Program-made: the position numbers and the translations under genes
Notes under the pieces: model-generated
What the model was told of the DNA's origin: nothing
What the model saw: the letters and a program-made list of their open reading frames with translations, nothing else
Database searches by the model: none
Assembly (NCBI GenBank): GCA_034766995.1
Contig: CM068315.1
Span: 13,111,510-13,175,509, forward strand
Length of the DNA stretch: 64,000 nt
Direction: 5' to 3'
Source: Acanthacorydalis orientalis
Taxonomy: Eukaryota > Arthropoda > Insecta > Megaloptera > Corydalidae
Shown: piece after piece, positions 13,328-26,440 of the stretch
Layout: each line of letters begins with the position of its first letter
Position numbering within the stretch: the first letter of the stretch is position 1

Positions 13328-14772
13328 ACATAATTAGTAAAAATATGGAACAATATCTAAACATTGATATTTTGAAATTTTAGATTTTTCCTATCTTTAT
13401 TGTAAAAATAAAAACTCTGTCATCTATTAGTATAAATAATAACAATTATTTAATAAAATAACGTTAAAAATAAGTTATTCTTTTTTGTTTTTGTCAATAA
13501 ACGAATAAGACGTAATGTTTATTGGTAATTAGTAGTATTAGTCATTCGTAGAAAATATTTTTACAACATTAGATTTAAAATCTGTTAAAAAAGAATTAAT
13601 TGTTGCGTGAAGCAGGTAAGAGTAATATATTTTATTTGGCTTTATTTGAAAATAAAGCAGTATTTTTTTTTCATTAACGTATAGAAAAAAGTTTTAAAAA
13701 ACTAATTAGAACAATTTTTTATCTTGTATTTTTAGGAGCGTTGTTTTCCATTTAGTATAATTGATTTGAATTTCCAGTTATCTTCAGATTGAATTGCTTT
13801 TTTATGTTTCAATTCTAATTATTTCAAATGTAAACGATTAAAATTAAAGTCTATCTGAATGTCTGAAAAGACAGACTTGTCGTAGAAAATAATTAAAATA
13901 TCGGTTTTAAGAAAATATTTCAACTACAGATAATACATGAGCAAAAATTGTGTTAAAGAAAATTCTATAAAATTTGTACTACAAGTGAAAATGTATAGAA
14001 AAAGGGTTCTGAGTGAAAATCGTACTGTTTTCTGTATCTACATGGAATCGAAAACGAATAAACCGTATAAAAATAGATAATAAAATTTTGGATATTTTGA
14101 CAAAAAATGTAATGTATGGAGTTTTAATGCATTTGTGAAACAGAATTTAACCACACATCTAAAATATATTTGTGAATTTGTTAATATCTGAAACAATTAT
14201 GTATGCTGATCAGATTTTAATCTTGTAATATTAGAACAACAATATTTGATTTTGAATGTTGGTAACTTTTTAATTTATTAAATTGCCCCTTTTCAGATAA
14301 AGAACAGAAAAATCAAATTTATTGTGCAATAATACTTGTGTATTTTCAGTTAAATTCATTTTTACTATGATTTAGAGCATTATTCTATACCTGTTTTAAT
14401 AATTTTGACAAATTCTAAAAAAACAAAATTATATTTTCGATGCTTATGGCAGATAAAGTATTTTAATATTAAATTTAAAAATTGAATTTATGAAAAAAAA
14501 TATTTAAATATGCTATTTAGTAATAATAGACTAATTAAAAAAATGTTCATGTTCATGGATCAGTAAGAAAGGTCATTGTCCGTGTTCATGCATCAAAAAA
14601 GTATTTAATTAATAACGAAATATTTTGAAAGCAGTTTTAATAAAAAAGTGTAAATATTTAAATAGTAATTTTCTGATATAATTAATATTTTATTAACAAT
14701 GTTTGGAATGAATTCCAATAAGTTATGGATAGCTAACTGTAGTGTGAATAATTTTAGATCTATCCATCTATC

Positions 14773-14804
<32 letters not shown>

Positions 14805-16213
14805 CATGCTTTTTTGATAATTGAATAATTTGTATGAATATTGAAAGTAAAGTAAATTTTTGTACCATATAGTCTGATCGTTGCTTAAATCTGTTATTTA
14901 TTTGATGGACATAATGTAAACTAGAACGAAAATTGTTCTTATCATAGAGTGGAAGTGAAATCATGCCAACCGAAAAATTATTACTGAGTTGAAATTTGTT
15001 ACTGTCTTCTGTAAGATTATTTTTCGTAACATTTTCAGTCACAGAGAACATAGATTCAGAAACTCGTACAGGTACCACCACAGTGATTTTCTTAGGAACG
15101 TTTGTTGATTTCTTAAAAAAACAGGAGAAATATTTTTCATACTGAAATTTATCTGGATATATTATCGTTAAATAATTACGTTTTTGAAATATTCATAGAA
15201 TCCCATCGATACACCAGTTAAAAGAACATCAGTGAAGGTAATATTCGTATATTTTCTCTTAATATTTTTAATGGTATTCATCAATGAATCATTCTCTTGA
15301 TCGTATATCCAAGCTATAACTTTTTCTCCTAAGAGATTTGGACCGTGTAAAATATTTTCGTCGTCCTGTGAAAATAATAATTGATATGCAGATTCTACCA
15401 AGGATCCATAGTAGATCAAATATCTTTCAAAGCTAGTTTTCGTATTATTTCTTATTTCTTCGTACTGTTTCATTAATTTTTCATTCAATTTGTTTATTGA
15501 TAAACAATTTAAGAGGTTCTCCTCTCTTGTATCGCTGATCAAATCAAGTAACATTTTCAAAAGGGATACTCCATCACCAATCGTATGATGCACACGAAAC
15601 AATACAGGGATCTTCACCAAGGATTCGTCTTTCGTCAAAGAATCGTTATTTGATATCGGCTGTTGTCCTACCAGTATTTCCCACGACGATTCATGATTGT
15701 TTGGCAATTTAGTATTAAAATAACTTTCTGCGATTGTCGTTAGATTTGATTCAGAAATATTTGAATTCGTGTCGAATCTTTTTAATTCACGAACTTGGTC
15801 ATGGATTTTGAAATCGTCAGGTTTGTACCAAAATACGTAACCATATTCCATTTTTCTGGAGTGAAATAGTTTCCAGTATACGTTTGAATCGGTTAACAGT
15901 TTTTCAAGAAATAAATTTCTAAAGGAGGGTATTAGTTCGGTTATATCTTTAGAATTCACCTAAAAATTATATTTCAATTCAATGTATAATTAATACATTT
16001 GCTTAGGATAGTTTTCTCTTGTTTTTTAATCACAAAAACGAAAAGTCTAATAATGACTTCATTTTTTTAATGAGTACATTTTGTTTTAAAGTTTATTTCG
16101 TGAAAAAGTTATAAAAATAAAATATTTTTCTATTTGTTATTTTCAATTTTATAAAGGAATATTACATTATTCAAAATATAAAAGTAAAATCCTTTAATTA
16201 CAAATTAAAAAAA

Positions 16214-16272
<59 letters not shown>

Positions 16273-17283
16273 ACTTGTTTTCTAAAAGTAATTTGTTGCT
16301 ATCAGAGACTATAATGATGGTCAAACTATTAACTGATTATTTCAGTTAGCTACTATACTTCATTGAATTGAAATTCCATAATCTTGGTTTAATTTTAAAT
16401 AAACATACACTTACTTCAATAAATAACAAAATGTTGATGACATTATAACTTGCAGCACTCTCAACAGCCCAAATAGGATCTGTGCCTTGCAATAGACCCA
16501 TAAATTTGTCTCCATACTTGAATTTTAAAATAATTTTCACAATTTCGCGGTAACAGGAAAACAATAAACAAACGATAATCACTATTGGAATCAGTAACAA
16601 AATAATAATGTTGAACACAATTGATTTTAATATAGATTTTAAATTTAAGAAAGTTTTTTGTACTTCGATTGATTTTATTTTTACGAATTCCTGTAAAAAT
16701 TAAATTTTTACTTTGAATAACAATAAAATGTGTTTTATTAAAAATGAATACTGTTTATTATTCAATTTCGATCCTTTTTTGTTTGTAAATATATCATTCG
16801 TACAAATGATAAAAGTATTCATCATGTTTTCAAATCTCGTATTTTCTTTATTTGTTCTAGGATATAGAAATGGGTATTGAAGTATCAAAATATATAAATA
16901 ATAATTAAATATTGGATATTCTGATAAATGGAATCAATATTTATTTACTTTTGGGTCAATATTTAATCGATAAATTAATATATAAAATAAATTAAGACTG
17001 TTATAAATCTCTTAGGTTATTTCTTCAAAAAAAAAACAAAAGTAAATAAGTTAATAAAAAATACCTTCAAGTTTTCGAATCCAAATACAATAATAAACAT
17101 CAATATTACTACACCAGCAATTTGTTGAGACGTAAATCCATCATCATCGGTTATATAAGAACTTTTATAATTTTTAAAAATATTTTCATAATACGTTGAA
17201 TTTTGTTGACTCTTTAAAAAGGACAAATTCAAATAATTCGGCCACATATAATGGTACTCTTTGATCAAATGCTCGGAAAACAT
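12809..17283 (-). CDS. WSD-like wax ester synthase/diacylglycerol O-acyltransferase
   Basis: Six coding exons on the minus strand: 17283-17065, 16690-16415, 15959-15180, 15111-14806, 13239-13056 and 12951-12809. All introns are GT-AG; the first four are phase 0 and the last is phase 1. The product is 635 aa. Exons 1 and 2 supply two hydrophobic, likely membrane-spanning segments (about residues 55-69 and 98-116), followed by GLLQGTDPIWAVE, typical of the N-terminus of this family. Exon 3 carries HHTIGDG at residues 289-295, the HHxxxDG catalytic motif of condensation-type acyltransferases. The C-terminal DUF1298-type domain contains MSNLPGPKK (558-566) and FWVPHRDTTGVGFSLISYDG (580-599). The family transfers acyl groups from acyl-CoA to fatty alcohols or diacylglycerol; the substrate here is unknown. 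ER membrane location is inferred. The exon 4 donor lies at the edge of a TATA microsatellite and is the least certain border, although it keeps the phase. Confidence 0.9.
13269..13322. repeat. (TA)n microsatellite in intron 4 of the WSD-like gene
   Basis: About 54 bases of pure alternating AT just upstream (in gene sense) of the exon 5 acceptor. Confidence 0.95.
16217..16270. repeat. (TA)n microsatellite in intron 2 of the WSD-like gene
   Basis: About 54 bases of alternating AT between exons 2 and 3 of the minus-strand gene. Confidence 0.95.
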
Positions 17284-19319
17284 TTATGGAAATATTGTAC
17301 AAAGCACAACGTTAATTTTTATATTATATGTTTTCTATTTAACAATTATTTCTAATGTATTTCTACAGATATGTCAGCACGAATGAAATATTTAGTACGA
17401 TGGTGAGTTTATAATAAGTATTTACTGAACCCGTATAAAGTATTACTGTATGCAGATCTGTATTACATGGATTCTTAAAATAGATAAAGACAATCGTAAA
17501 ATCCTCTGTACTAAAATAATTATTTTATATATTAGTAATACACTTAATATGATCGAATAAAACAATTTCAAAAATTTCTACTACGGCACAAAATATGCGA
17601 GAAGGTACCAGCAATTGTTTTCGTACAAAGAATTTAAAATAAAATTTTCTTTTAACTATTATGTATGAAATCGAATAATTTGAATCAGACTGTAGTTAAT
17701 ATTATTTTTTTATAATAAATATTTTTTTTAAATAGTAGTAAACTTTGTGCTTTATACTATTTATCAAGAAAAGACATACCTGATTTATTTTCACATTTAA
17801 ATAATATAACTTTCTTACACTTAAATCTATCGGAATATAATGACACTTTTCCAAGTTTAGACCTTTTTAGACATTCATTTTTTATGCTACATTGAAAAAA
17901 GTGCTGAAATATTTTGAAACCAACTCTGTTATTTTTTAATACACTCGTGAATGTCAGTGTCAGATAAGCTGTATTAAGTAAACGTAAAATATATGTACGA
18001 ATAATAGGATTTAAAGTATAAGAAAAATAAAGTTTTTGTAACATGCCATTATGTTAAAATAATATCTGCATTATATGATTTTCTGCGTTACGTATTACTT
18101 AGTTAATTAAATTATTAAGTAAAGGAAAATCACAGCAATCTTATATAAAAATTATTCTGTGATGTGTAATCATTTTTCAGTACTTTTTTACTTTGTGTAT
18201 TTTAATTACATAAAATGCATTACAAGTTTACAAAGTCTATTTTCATAAATTTGAAAATAAAATTATCTATAATTATTAGTACTAGGTATACATAAATTTG
18301 TTTTTTTTTTTTTGAATATAAAATATCTAATTGACATTTTGTAATAAAATTATTAATATGTTGAGTACTATTAATGCAAAAAAATACTTGGTTAAAAATT
18401 ATGCAATAAGAACTGATGAAGAACCCAAAGAGGCCTGGTATGAAAAATAAATATTTACATTACTCGTAATTGTCAGAAAAGTCGCAGTTATCGTTAGGGT
18501 AAGAAAATATATAAAAAAAATCGAAACATGAGAATTGATGTAATATTTTATAAATAATATGCTGTTTCACTGTTTTGATTTAATTTAACGTATAATTAAT
18601 ATATTAGCTATAAACAGGGACTTTCTCTATTTTTTAAATAGAAACAACTAAGAGAAAATTTCATTTTCCCTTAATCACATTTAATAATTTTGGGTAGAAT
18701 TTTAACAATTTTTCCATACTATTTAAATAACTAAAAGTATATAATAATATTTAAAAATAATGATATAAAATATTAAGGAAGTAGACGTTATATATTTATA
18801 ATAATTTGTATATTTATAATTATTCTTTTCAAAATTTTCCAATTGAAAAAAAGTACATTAATAATTTTAATAATGCGATTAAAATGAAACCGTAAAGTAA
18901 ATTTCACAAATGAGTTTTTGGGATAAAAAAGAATTAATTTGTGAAAGTGGAATTATCAGTGTACGAGTATTTCGTCTATAGCGATTGTAATAAAAGAAAT
19001 ACGGTTGAAAGATATTTTAAACAAATTTATAATTTAATTTCATTGTCATTTTCATGTGTAAGAAAAATAAATAATATATTAAACTTATGTAACAGATGAA
19101 AATTAAGTTATTCAAGTATTGAAATTATAAAATACATTTATAAAAGATGGGCTATATGGTGTTTTAATATTAAAACGGTCGTTTTTTTTAAAAAAGTATA
19201 TCAAATATTCACACACAATTTGCTAGCAGGTTGCATAAGAACAGAACTCAGCGCGCACTTTGTGTATACCCCGTCTAGTCCATCTAGTATGTACACATTC
19301 GTTGATGTTGGTCAGAAGT
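17284..19319. promoter_or_regulatory. Divergent intergenic spacer with the promoters of the WSD-like gene and Entr1
   Basis: The 2-kb gap lies between two genes transcribed away from each other, so both promoters should be here. Near the Entr1 side, a TCAGC initiator-like site at 19247-19251 precedes the ATG by about 70 bases, in a short GC-richer stretch. A minus-strand ORF at 17757-18044 (95 codons) resembles nothing I know. No separate gene is supported. Confidence 0.45.
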
Positions 19320-19327
19320 ATGGCTGA
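19289..19327 (+). promoter_or_regulatory. Short upstream ORF overlapping the Entr1 start codon
   Basis: An ATG at 19289 opens a 12-codon reading frame (MYTFVDVGQKYG) that stops at 19325-19327, just inside the Entr1 coding start and in a different frame. If transcription begins upstream of 19289, ribosomes meet this ATG first, so it could dampen or condition Entr1 translation. Confidence 0.4.
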
Positions 19328-21258
19328 TAAGGGAAGAGAGGAAGATTCACCCCCTTTGTATCAGTCTTTTTCACAAAATCGGAGACAAAGAGATGATCTC
19401 AGCGATTCGGACAGTGACGAAATAAGTGCCAGGCCTGATTTGTTTAACGAAAATGTAGCGAACGTTGAACGACTATCTCACATTACCCTAACCAATTCAG
19501 GTATGATTGTCATTATTTCGAGTTTGACATTACGCATTGTATACACAACATATGACAAGTGTGTACAGAAAAAATGTGTGATACGGTTGCATGTGTACGA
19601 AACTCTATTTTATCACTGATGATTACTGTTTTTCCCAATTAGTGACTGGTGAACAGCCAAAGCGAGAAGAAAATCCATTTTCGTTTAAACATTTTTTACG
19701 TAATGACACATCTACAAGTAGTCCCTATCAGCATATGGGAGCAAGACCAAAAGTATATACTAATAATCGAGATCAGTCGCACAATTCCTCGGATACTTCA
19801 CACTCGAACGCATCGCCTTTAGAAGGTTTAAGGTTACCATCGACAGAGTTTCCATCGGTTTTACCAGACTTTGTCCAGGACCATTTGGTCGTAGAGCAAT
19901 GTTATTTAGGTATCGACAGTCATAGTGATGTAGACAACTTACCGGATTTTACAATAAACAGGTAAGGTTATCATCTTTCAGTAACGAGTGTCGTTTAGTT
20001 TAGAAACGTTTTCAGACCCCCTGAATCTCAAAACATATGGTCTGAAACTGGATTTAATAATAGCGGTAGTGATTTAACTTATAATCTTACACATGAGTCA
20101 CGAGATAAGCGAAGAACAAGAGTTGCTGATTTTCCATTAGATTTACCTTTGATTACTGATCCTGATTATGTCTCAAATTCCACATCTACATCAGGATCGA
20201 GAAGCTGTCCTCATACTGGAGAGGTATTTATTTTTTTATATATATATATTTTTTAATTTAAATTAAAATTTATAATTTAAGGTTGGAGTATCAAAAAGTC
20301 TACCAGATTTTCTTTCTGATGGCCCGATACATTCGAACAGATTGTCAGAAGCTTCTAGTACATCGAACGAATCCTCAAATTTAAACAACGGTTGTCATCG
20401 GTCAGAGCAACAAATGACTGAAAATGATAGGTTAAGAGAAGAGTTAGAAGTTGCTCGAAGACAACTTTCCGAACAGTCTAGGCAAATTGAAGCATTACAG
20501 AGAGATATGGCTGCTATGAAACGGAAAGAGCAAAAGTACATGCATTCGTTATCGAAATCTATGGAGCTAGTGGAAGGAAATTTGCATAAAACTAATGTGA
20601 GTTTGACAACGAAAAGATTGTTATTCTTTAATTTATATATATTTCCATTTTGTAAGAGTAGATTATGTCTTTTTAAATATTTAGATAATATAAATAAGGT
20701 ATGCAATCGTTTAATCGTCGCTTTAATTCATTTTTAGGAAAGAGCAGTTTCAGCAGAGAGCACTGTTTATTCCTTAACTCAAGAAATTAAAAAGTTAACA
20801 GTATGTGCATTTTATTCTATGTGTATAACACAGTGTTTTTAAAAGGTGGACATGTTTTTGAGTTATTTTGTTTACAGGAAGAAATCACATCACTAAAAAG
20901 AGAAAACAGAATTTTACAAGATCAAAGTGGTGCTGTTGGAGGGCCTTGTATCATACAACCACCAATGCAAACACAGAGACTAGCTCAGGAGTTGCGTGGT
21001 GCAGCAAATACTGCAGAACATTCATTAAGGTAAGTTATTGTGCAAGTTTTAAAGTTAGAATACATTTTTTAAACCTTTTTGTGTAGCGTTGTTTATGTAG
21101 AGAGATTAGTGTACATGTAATTATTTTTCAGGCAACTATTGACTGGTTTAGGAAATCTTAGGGCTATTGCTACATCTTTGGAAAATTTACAGAAGTGTGA
21201 AGAACAGTCTGAATCATTTTTGTCAGATTTCGAAGATGAACCAGGCCCAGCACTATAA
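19320..21258 (+). CDS. Entr1: ENTR1/SDCCAG3-like endosome-associated trafficking regulator
   Basis: Seven coding exons: 19320-19500, 19643-19961, 20016-20223, 20282-20596, 20738-20800, 20878-21029 and 21132-21258. All are GT-AG with matching phases, giving 454 aa. The N-terminus is acidic and Ser-rich (LSDSDSDE). ENPFSFKHFL at residues 70-79 is the recognisable ENTR1 block and contains an NPF tripeptide, which often binds EH domains. Two similar Leu-Pro-Asp-Phe stretches (FPSVLPDFVQDH and SKSLPDFLSDG) follow. A coiled coil runs from about residue 281 to 375, and the end (QLLTGLGNLRAIATSLENL) matches the family's C-terminal helix. In vertebrates ENTR1 acts in endosome-to-surface recycling and cytokinesis; that role is carried over by family only. 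ATG 19320 was chosen for its context (AGTATGG). An in-frame ATG at 19305 would add five residues. Confidence 0.82.
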
Positions 21259-21536
21259 TTATTACAGCAGTTTTCAATTATAATTTCCATTAATATGTAA
21301 ATTTACTATGAAAGTGCTTTTGTAATTAGAACTTGGTTGTAATATAATTAACTGCAGTGTGAATTAACTATTTACATATTTATTTTATGATGAGAGTTGA
21401 ATTTGCTGTATTTTTTTAACATTGTACAGACTTGTATGAAGTAAAATGAATGGTGTAAATTAATCGATTGAATTTATTATTCAGTTTTTGTACCAATGTT
21501 TTTGTATTTGTATTTTGTAAAGTGGTAGGCATATTC

Positions 21537-21578
21537 AATAAATGAAAATTGATTAGTTATATTTTTCATTTCAATAAA
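21537..21578 (+). promoter_or_regulatory. Polyadenylation signals of Entr1
   Basis: AATAAA occurs at 21537-21542 and again at 21573-21578, about 280-315 bases after the stop codon, giving a compact 3' UTR. Either could be used. Confidence 0.6.
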
Positions 21579-22205
21579 ATTCTAATTATTATATTTGTAC
21601 CAAAAAAATAATACTCAAATTAATATTTGTCTAGTAAATTCAATCCTTTGATTCGATTTACAAAATAAGACTCAAGGTATGATACTAGGTATATGAAAGC
21701 ACTCGTTGCTTTAATCATATTAAATTATATCAAATCGAAATGTGATTTTTTTATGCATTAGGTTAAGGTGAAATGTCAGGTTAAGATTTTTTTCGAACTG
21801 ATCAGCAGGACATATATAAAATAGTAAAATATTAGAAAAATGTTTATTTAATTGATTCGGCATTTTAACAAATGTAACAGCATTGTATTATTTGTATCTG
21901 TATATTTGTTATATAAAAAAAAACAATTATCAATGATCAAGTTGTTTTATTATAGCCTGCATTGTGATTATTTACACAAGAAAATCATAATAATTGAATT
22001 TGATTGTTAGTAAGAATAAAAATATATAAAATAAAGATGTATCTTCATTAGTATTGTTTAAAGTCAATATTAGTTAGAAAATATTTGAGTATGTTTGTAT
22101 GCTCATATATACAAATTATATAAATTTATATAATGAGGTATTGAAATATTTAAATTATATCTATACAAACATGTATTTTATATATTAAGTTCTTGTAAAT
22201 TTCAG
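21579..22205. other. Convergent spacer between Entr1 and the Mpv17-like gene
   Basis: About 0.6 kb of AT-rich DNA between two genes that face each other. It presumably includes the 3' UTR of the minus-strand gene. No ORF or repeat is recognised. Confidence 0.6.
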
Positions 22206-22509
22206 TTATTTCCTCACATCACTTGTTTTAGTTGCTGTTTTATATTCTAATCTTTTTATGTAACACAAGATATTTATCCACACAAATGCGCAACATGCAG
22301 TATATGCAACTCGGTAGGTGGGAGATATGGCGAAAAAGTTCACTGTTTGAGCAGGTATCCAGAACACACAACTTGATAGAAATGTCGGGATAAATTTTGC
22401 ATAGCATTCTTCCAAAAGATTGCTTTTCCTTTCCAATATACTCATAACTAAAATATAATTATGATCAACAATAATACTGATAACGATTAAAATAATATAT
22501 ATATATATA

Positions 22510-22544
<35 letters not shown>

Positions 22545-24063
22545 CAAAATTTAATTTACAGAGTAATTAAAAATTTATCTTCAAAAATATTAATCAAATA
22601 ATAATTAAGAAGCTGTAATAATACATTGGGTTAAGAAATTTAATTTTAGGTTAGATATAAATCAAATCATTTATTATTGACAAGTTAGGCATTTTAAAAA
22701 GATTTTATTTTTAAACAGAATTTTTACTTCACATAATAGAAACCGATTATATAGTTATAGGTTATGTAAGAGGGTTGTGAACACGGACGACCTTGTAGAA
22801 CCAAATTATAACTGAAATAATGGGGCAAAGTATTAAGTATACTATTTACCTAGAAAAAATCCAACAAGAAGCTGTGGAGTAAATAAAAATTGGTCAATTA
22901 ATAATTTCTTGACAACGATTTTCGCTTTTGTACCAACGTACTTTTTATCTAGCCAATTATACCTGTATAGAAATGGTTATAATAGTGAAATACATGAAAA
23001 ATGAATAGTTTTAAAAATATTGTTGTTTCGATATTTATAAAAAAGATTTGATGTACGTATAAAAGTACTAGCTTGTGTCAATGAAACTTGTATTGAGAAT
23101 TATATTTTTGTTAAAGTGTAGTTATATATTTTTAATATTTATATTTAATATTAAAATATATTATTGTAACATTTACAAGAAACAAGTATTTGTAAAATGA
23201 TTATAAAATGAACTGTTTTCTTTTTTAGTATTAGCAGATTATGGAAACATTACAAAATTATATTGAATTTAAATATTTCTTACCAGTTTGATGAAATTGT
23301 ATAGCACTAACGAATTTCTTTAAAATAAGTTCATGAACTAATTATGAATTTGAATTTTACAAATGTCTTTAATATTGTACAAACACAAAGTAACACAATT
23401 TTTTTGATAATGTCCTACTCGAGTCCCGCTACCGACACGCACGTTGTACATTGGAAAACATGATGCATGTGCACCTACATTTGAAAATTCGACAGTGTTG
23501 CCATTTTAATGGAAAAAAATTGTGTACTAGTAGATATAAGTTTATCCGTATATATTTTTCATCATAGGATTTCTGACTATTATAATGAAACTGTGTTTTT
23601 GATAATTGCACAATTATTAGAATCTGTATTAACTTATATAATCGAATATATCTCATATTGATCAGATTAAAACCATTTTGAAACCTATTTACTTTCAATT
23701 CAAATGATTTATAGATTAATTCTACAAACAATACATAAGTTTCAATGACAAAAGCGAGAAAAATAGACATTTTTTTATTTATAAATGAATTTTGAAGTTT
23801 AAAAGAAAGTGAATAAAATATTTTATTTTATTCACACACATTAAAAATAAATCCGTATATGTGTGTTATAGAGTAGAAATAAATGGGTATAAAGTGAACT
23901 AGAAATGTTAACATATTACATATAAAAAATATATATAAAAATATAATAGAGATAATAAATAAGTACCACACGTGTAACGTAGGTGCATAATAAAATGATC
24001 CAGTAATTCCGTATTTCGAAACTGATTCCAAATCCAATGGTTTTGATTGCTCGCTCTAAAATA

Positions 24064-24153
<90 letters not shown>

Positions 24154-24707
24154 AGATTTTTTAATAATTCTGAATCGAATTTTTTCTTTTATAATTACGT
24201 TGCTCCTACAAAAATATGTGACGAAAAATAGGATTTTTTTGTGATAGAAATTAATTACATTTTCATCTCTTTTGAAAAACTTTTAAAATATAAATATATT
24301 TCTGTGCCTACAAGACTTCCTAGTGCTCTTTTTTAGTGTAAATTAAACGTGTGTGGCTTAATTGCATATAATAGCAAATGTAAAATTATTAATACCATTA
24401 AAAAAAACATTTTACAACTAAAGACACTGACTATTTTTTTTATCACCTACACTGACTTGAATTTATAGCTGTTTTATAAAATAAATGTAATCGGGGCTTT
24501 GTTGTATACATTTTACTTTCTACTATTTTGTATATGACAGTCTTAATAGCATATTTATATGAGAAAATGCCAAAAAGTATAATTACATTTTGTTGAATAT
24601 CTAATATGAATACGTCAGTAAATTATTATCTTCAAAGTGAGTAAGAATCGCAATTTGCGTATTAAAGAGTAATCAAATTAAAAAAATCAACATATATAAA
24701 TATACAA

Positions 24708-24759
<52 letters not shown>

Positions 24760-24916
24760 ATATATATATATCTATATATATTCACACCATAAATTTCCTT
24801 GTTAATATTTGTTGTGATATTTCAGCGCTTGCATATAATGTTCCATATACTACACTGTTTGATATAAAACGATGTTTTGTGAACATATATCGTCCAAATT
24901 GGATTATTATTGACAT
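22206..24916 (-). CDS. Mpv17l: Mpv17/PMP22-family membrane protein, Mpv17-like (M-LP) type
   Basis: Four coding exons on the minus strand: 24916-24788, 24055-23967, 22962-22850 and 22447-22206. GT-AG introns have phases 0, 2 and 1, giving 190 aa, normal for the family. Diagnostic blocks in order: SNSVVYGTLYASAEISQQ (N-terminal helix); HVWYNWLDKKYVGTK; KKLLIDQFLFTPQLLVGFF; and the signature CVFWIPAQTVNFFAISPTYR. The end, YTACCAFVWINILCYIKR, resembles Mpv17-like protein more than Mpv17 or Mpv17l2. These small four-helix proteins sit in mitochondrial or peroxisomal membranes and are linked to reactive-oxygen handling and mtDNA upkeep; which organelle applies here cannot be read from the sequence. 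The ATG is the first three bases of its exon, directly after the TTTTTTTCAG-type acceptor at 24918-24917, so the 5' UTR must lie on another exon upstream. A long (TA)n tract fills part of intron 1. Confidence 0.9.
22493..22544. repeat. (TA)n/(GT)n microsatellite in intron 3 of Mpv17l
   Basis: Alternating AT interrupted by a GTGTGT block, lying just upstream of the last coding exon in gene sense. Confidence 0.9.
24066..24150. repeat. (TA)n microsatellite in intron 1 of Mpv17l
   Basis: About 85 bases of pure alternating AT, ending about 10 bases before the exon 2 acceptor in gene sense, so it may overlap the branch-point region. Confidence 0.95.
24697..24781. repeat. (TA)n/(TATC) microsatellite in intron 1 of Mpv17l
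   Basis: Alternating AT with two TCTA interruptions, directly after the exon 1 donor in gene sense. Confidence 0.9.
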
Positions 24917-24918
24917 CT

Positions 24919-25029
24919 GAAAAAAATAATTAATAATATAAAACTATAAATATATTTTTTTTAACATACTAATCTACTATAAATATATTCATGCGTTAAT
25001 ACTATTATTTTTTTTGAAAGTGGGTTTCA

Positions 25030-25083
<54 letters not shown>

Positions 25084-25744
25084 CTTATTTGAAAACACTT
25101 CTAATATTATCAATTTCTCAAAAATATTATTTGACAGAATTTGGTATAAAAATCAAACACTGACATTTCCTTCACATAAATTGAAGGATAATACATTATT
25201 TTACACTCAATTGTTTCTTCGATTAGAATATTTGATAAATAGTTTAAGAATAAAACAGATTTATATATTTCGTTTTAACTACTTATATAATTTGATTGTA
25301 AGAATTTTTATTGGCAATCTGTAATATGATTACGGTGTCAAATCTATAATTATGAGTATCACTAGGTTTTCTATTTTAATTCATAATTTATTTTTACAAA
25401 TTCAAATTACGACATATAACATAAAAAAAATTACAATCTTCTGTACTTGAGCGCGATGATGATGACATCATTATTAAAATTCAAATTAAATAAAATAATA
25501 ATTAATTACTGGAAATTTCCATGGAAGACATTTTTGTCGTAAGTTGTAATTTATGTGTGAAAGTTAATTCAATCACTCTGCCAAAATATTATTTAAATGA
25601 GATTTTATATTCATTTAGAAACATTTTAAGAAACATACATTACCCATTTGTATATTTTTTTGATAGATAAGTTACTTATTCTATCTACAAATTGATTTTT
25701 TAATTGTGTTATTGGGTATATTTTTTTGAAAGTATGAATATTAA

Positions 25745-25819
<75 letters not shown>

Positions 25820-26272
25820 ATATATATTAATATATGTATAGAGATAGACAGAGTACGTTAATTTTCAGTATTTGCAACTAATTTAAATAATTTAAAATCG
25901 AATCGAGCGCTCAAGACCGTAGTTGTGGAAGCGCCCTAAAACCTCAATAACTAATTAAACGAAGTACATTGCAATTATTTAGTTGGTTGTAATTGACAAG
26001 TATCAAAATATTTCCTTGAAATCTTCAAATTTTAAGTTGAATATATTGTAGTTAGTATAACAATAGAGAAAATTAAAATTCAATCTGTCTAAATACATTA
26101 TTATTTTAAAATCAAACCATTCTTTTCACAAAATACAAGTGTATACACAAAAATTATCAAGTATTTTGTTAAAATATTAGTGAGATACAGTTACAAAATC
26201 TCTAATATGATTTTTTGCTTATTGTATCTAAAGTAACAGTTACTCTATGTTGCTATTATTAAGTTTATAACG

Positions 26273-26335
<63 letters not shown>

Positions 26336-26372
26336 TATATAAATATATATAAATGTATATAAATGTATATAA

Positions 26373-26440
<68 letters not shown>

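Noticed and set aside
17757..18044. Minus-strand ORF of 95 codons upstream of the WSD-like gene
   Set aside because: No recognisable motif, no splice or promoter context, and ordinary AT-rich composition. It was not joined to the acyltransferase because exon 1 already provides a good start.
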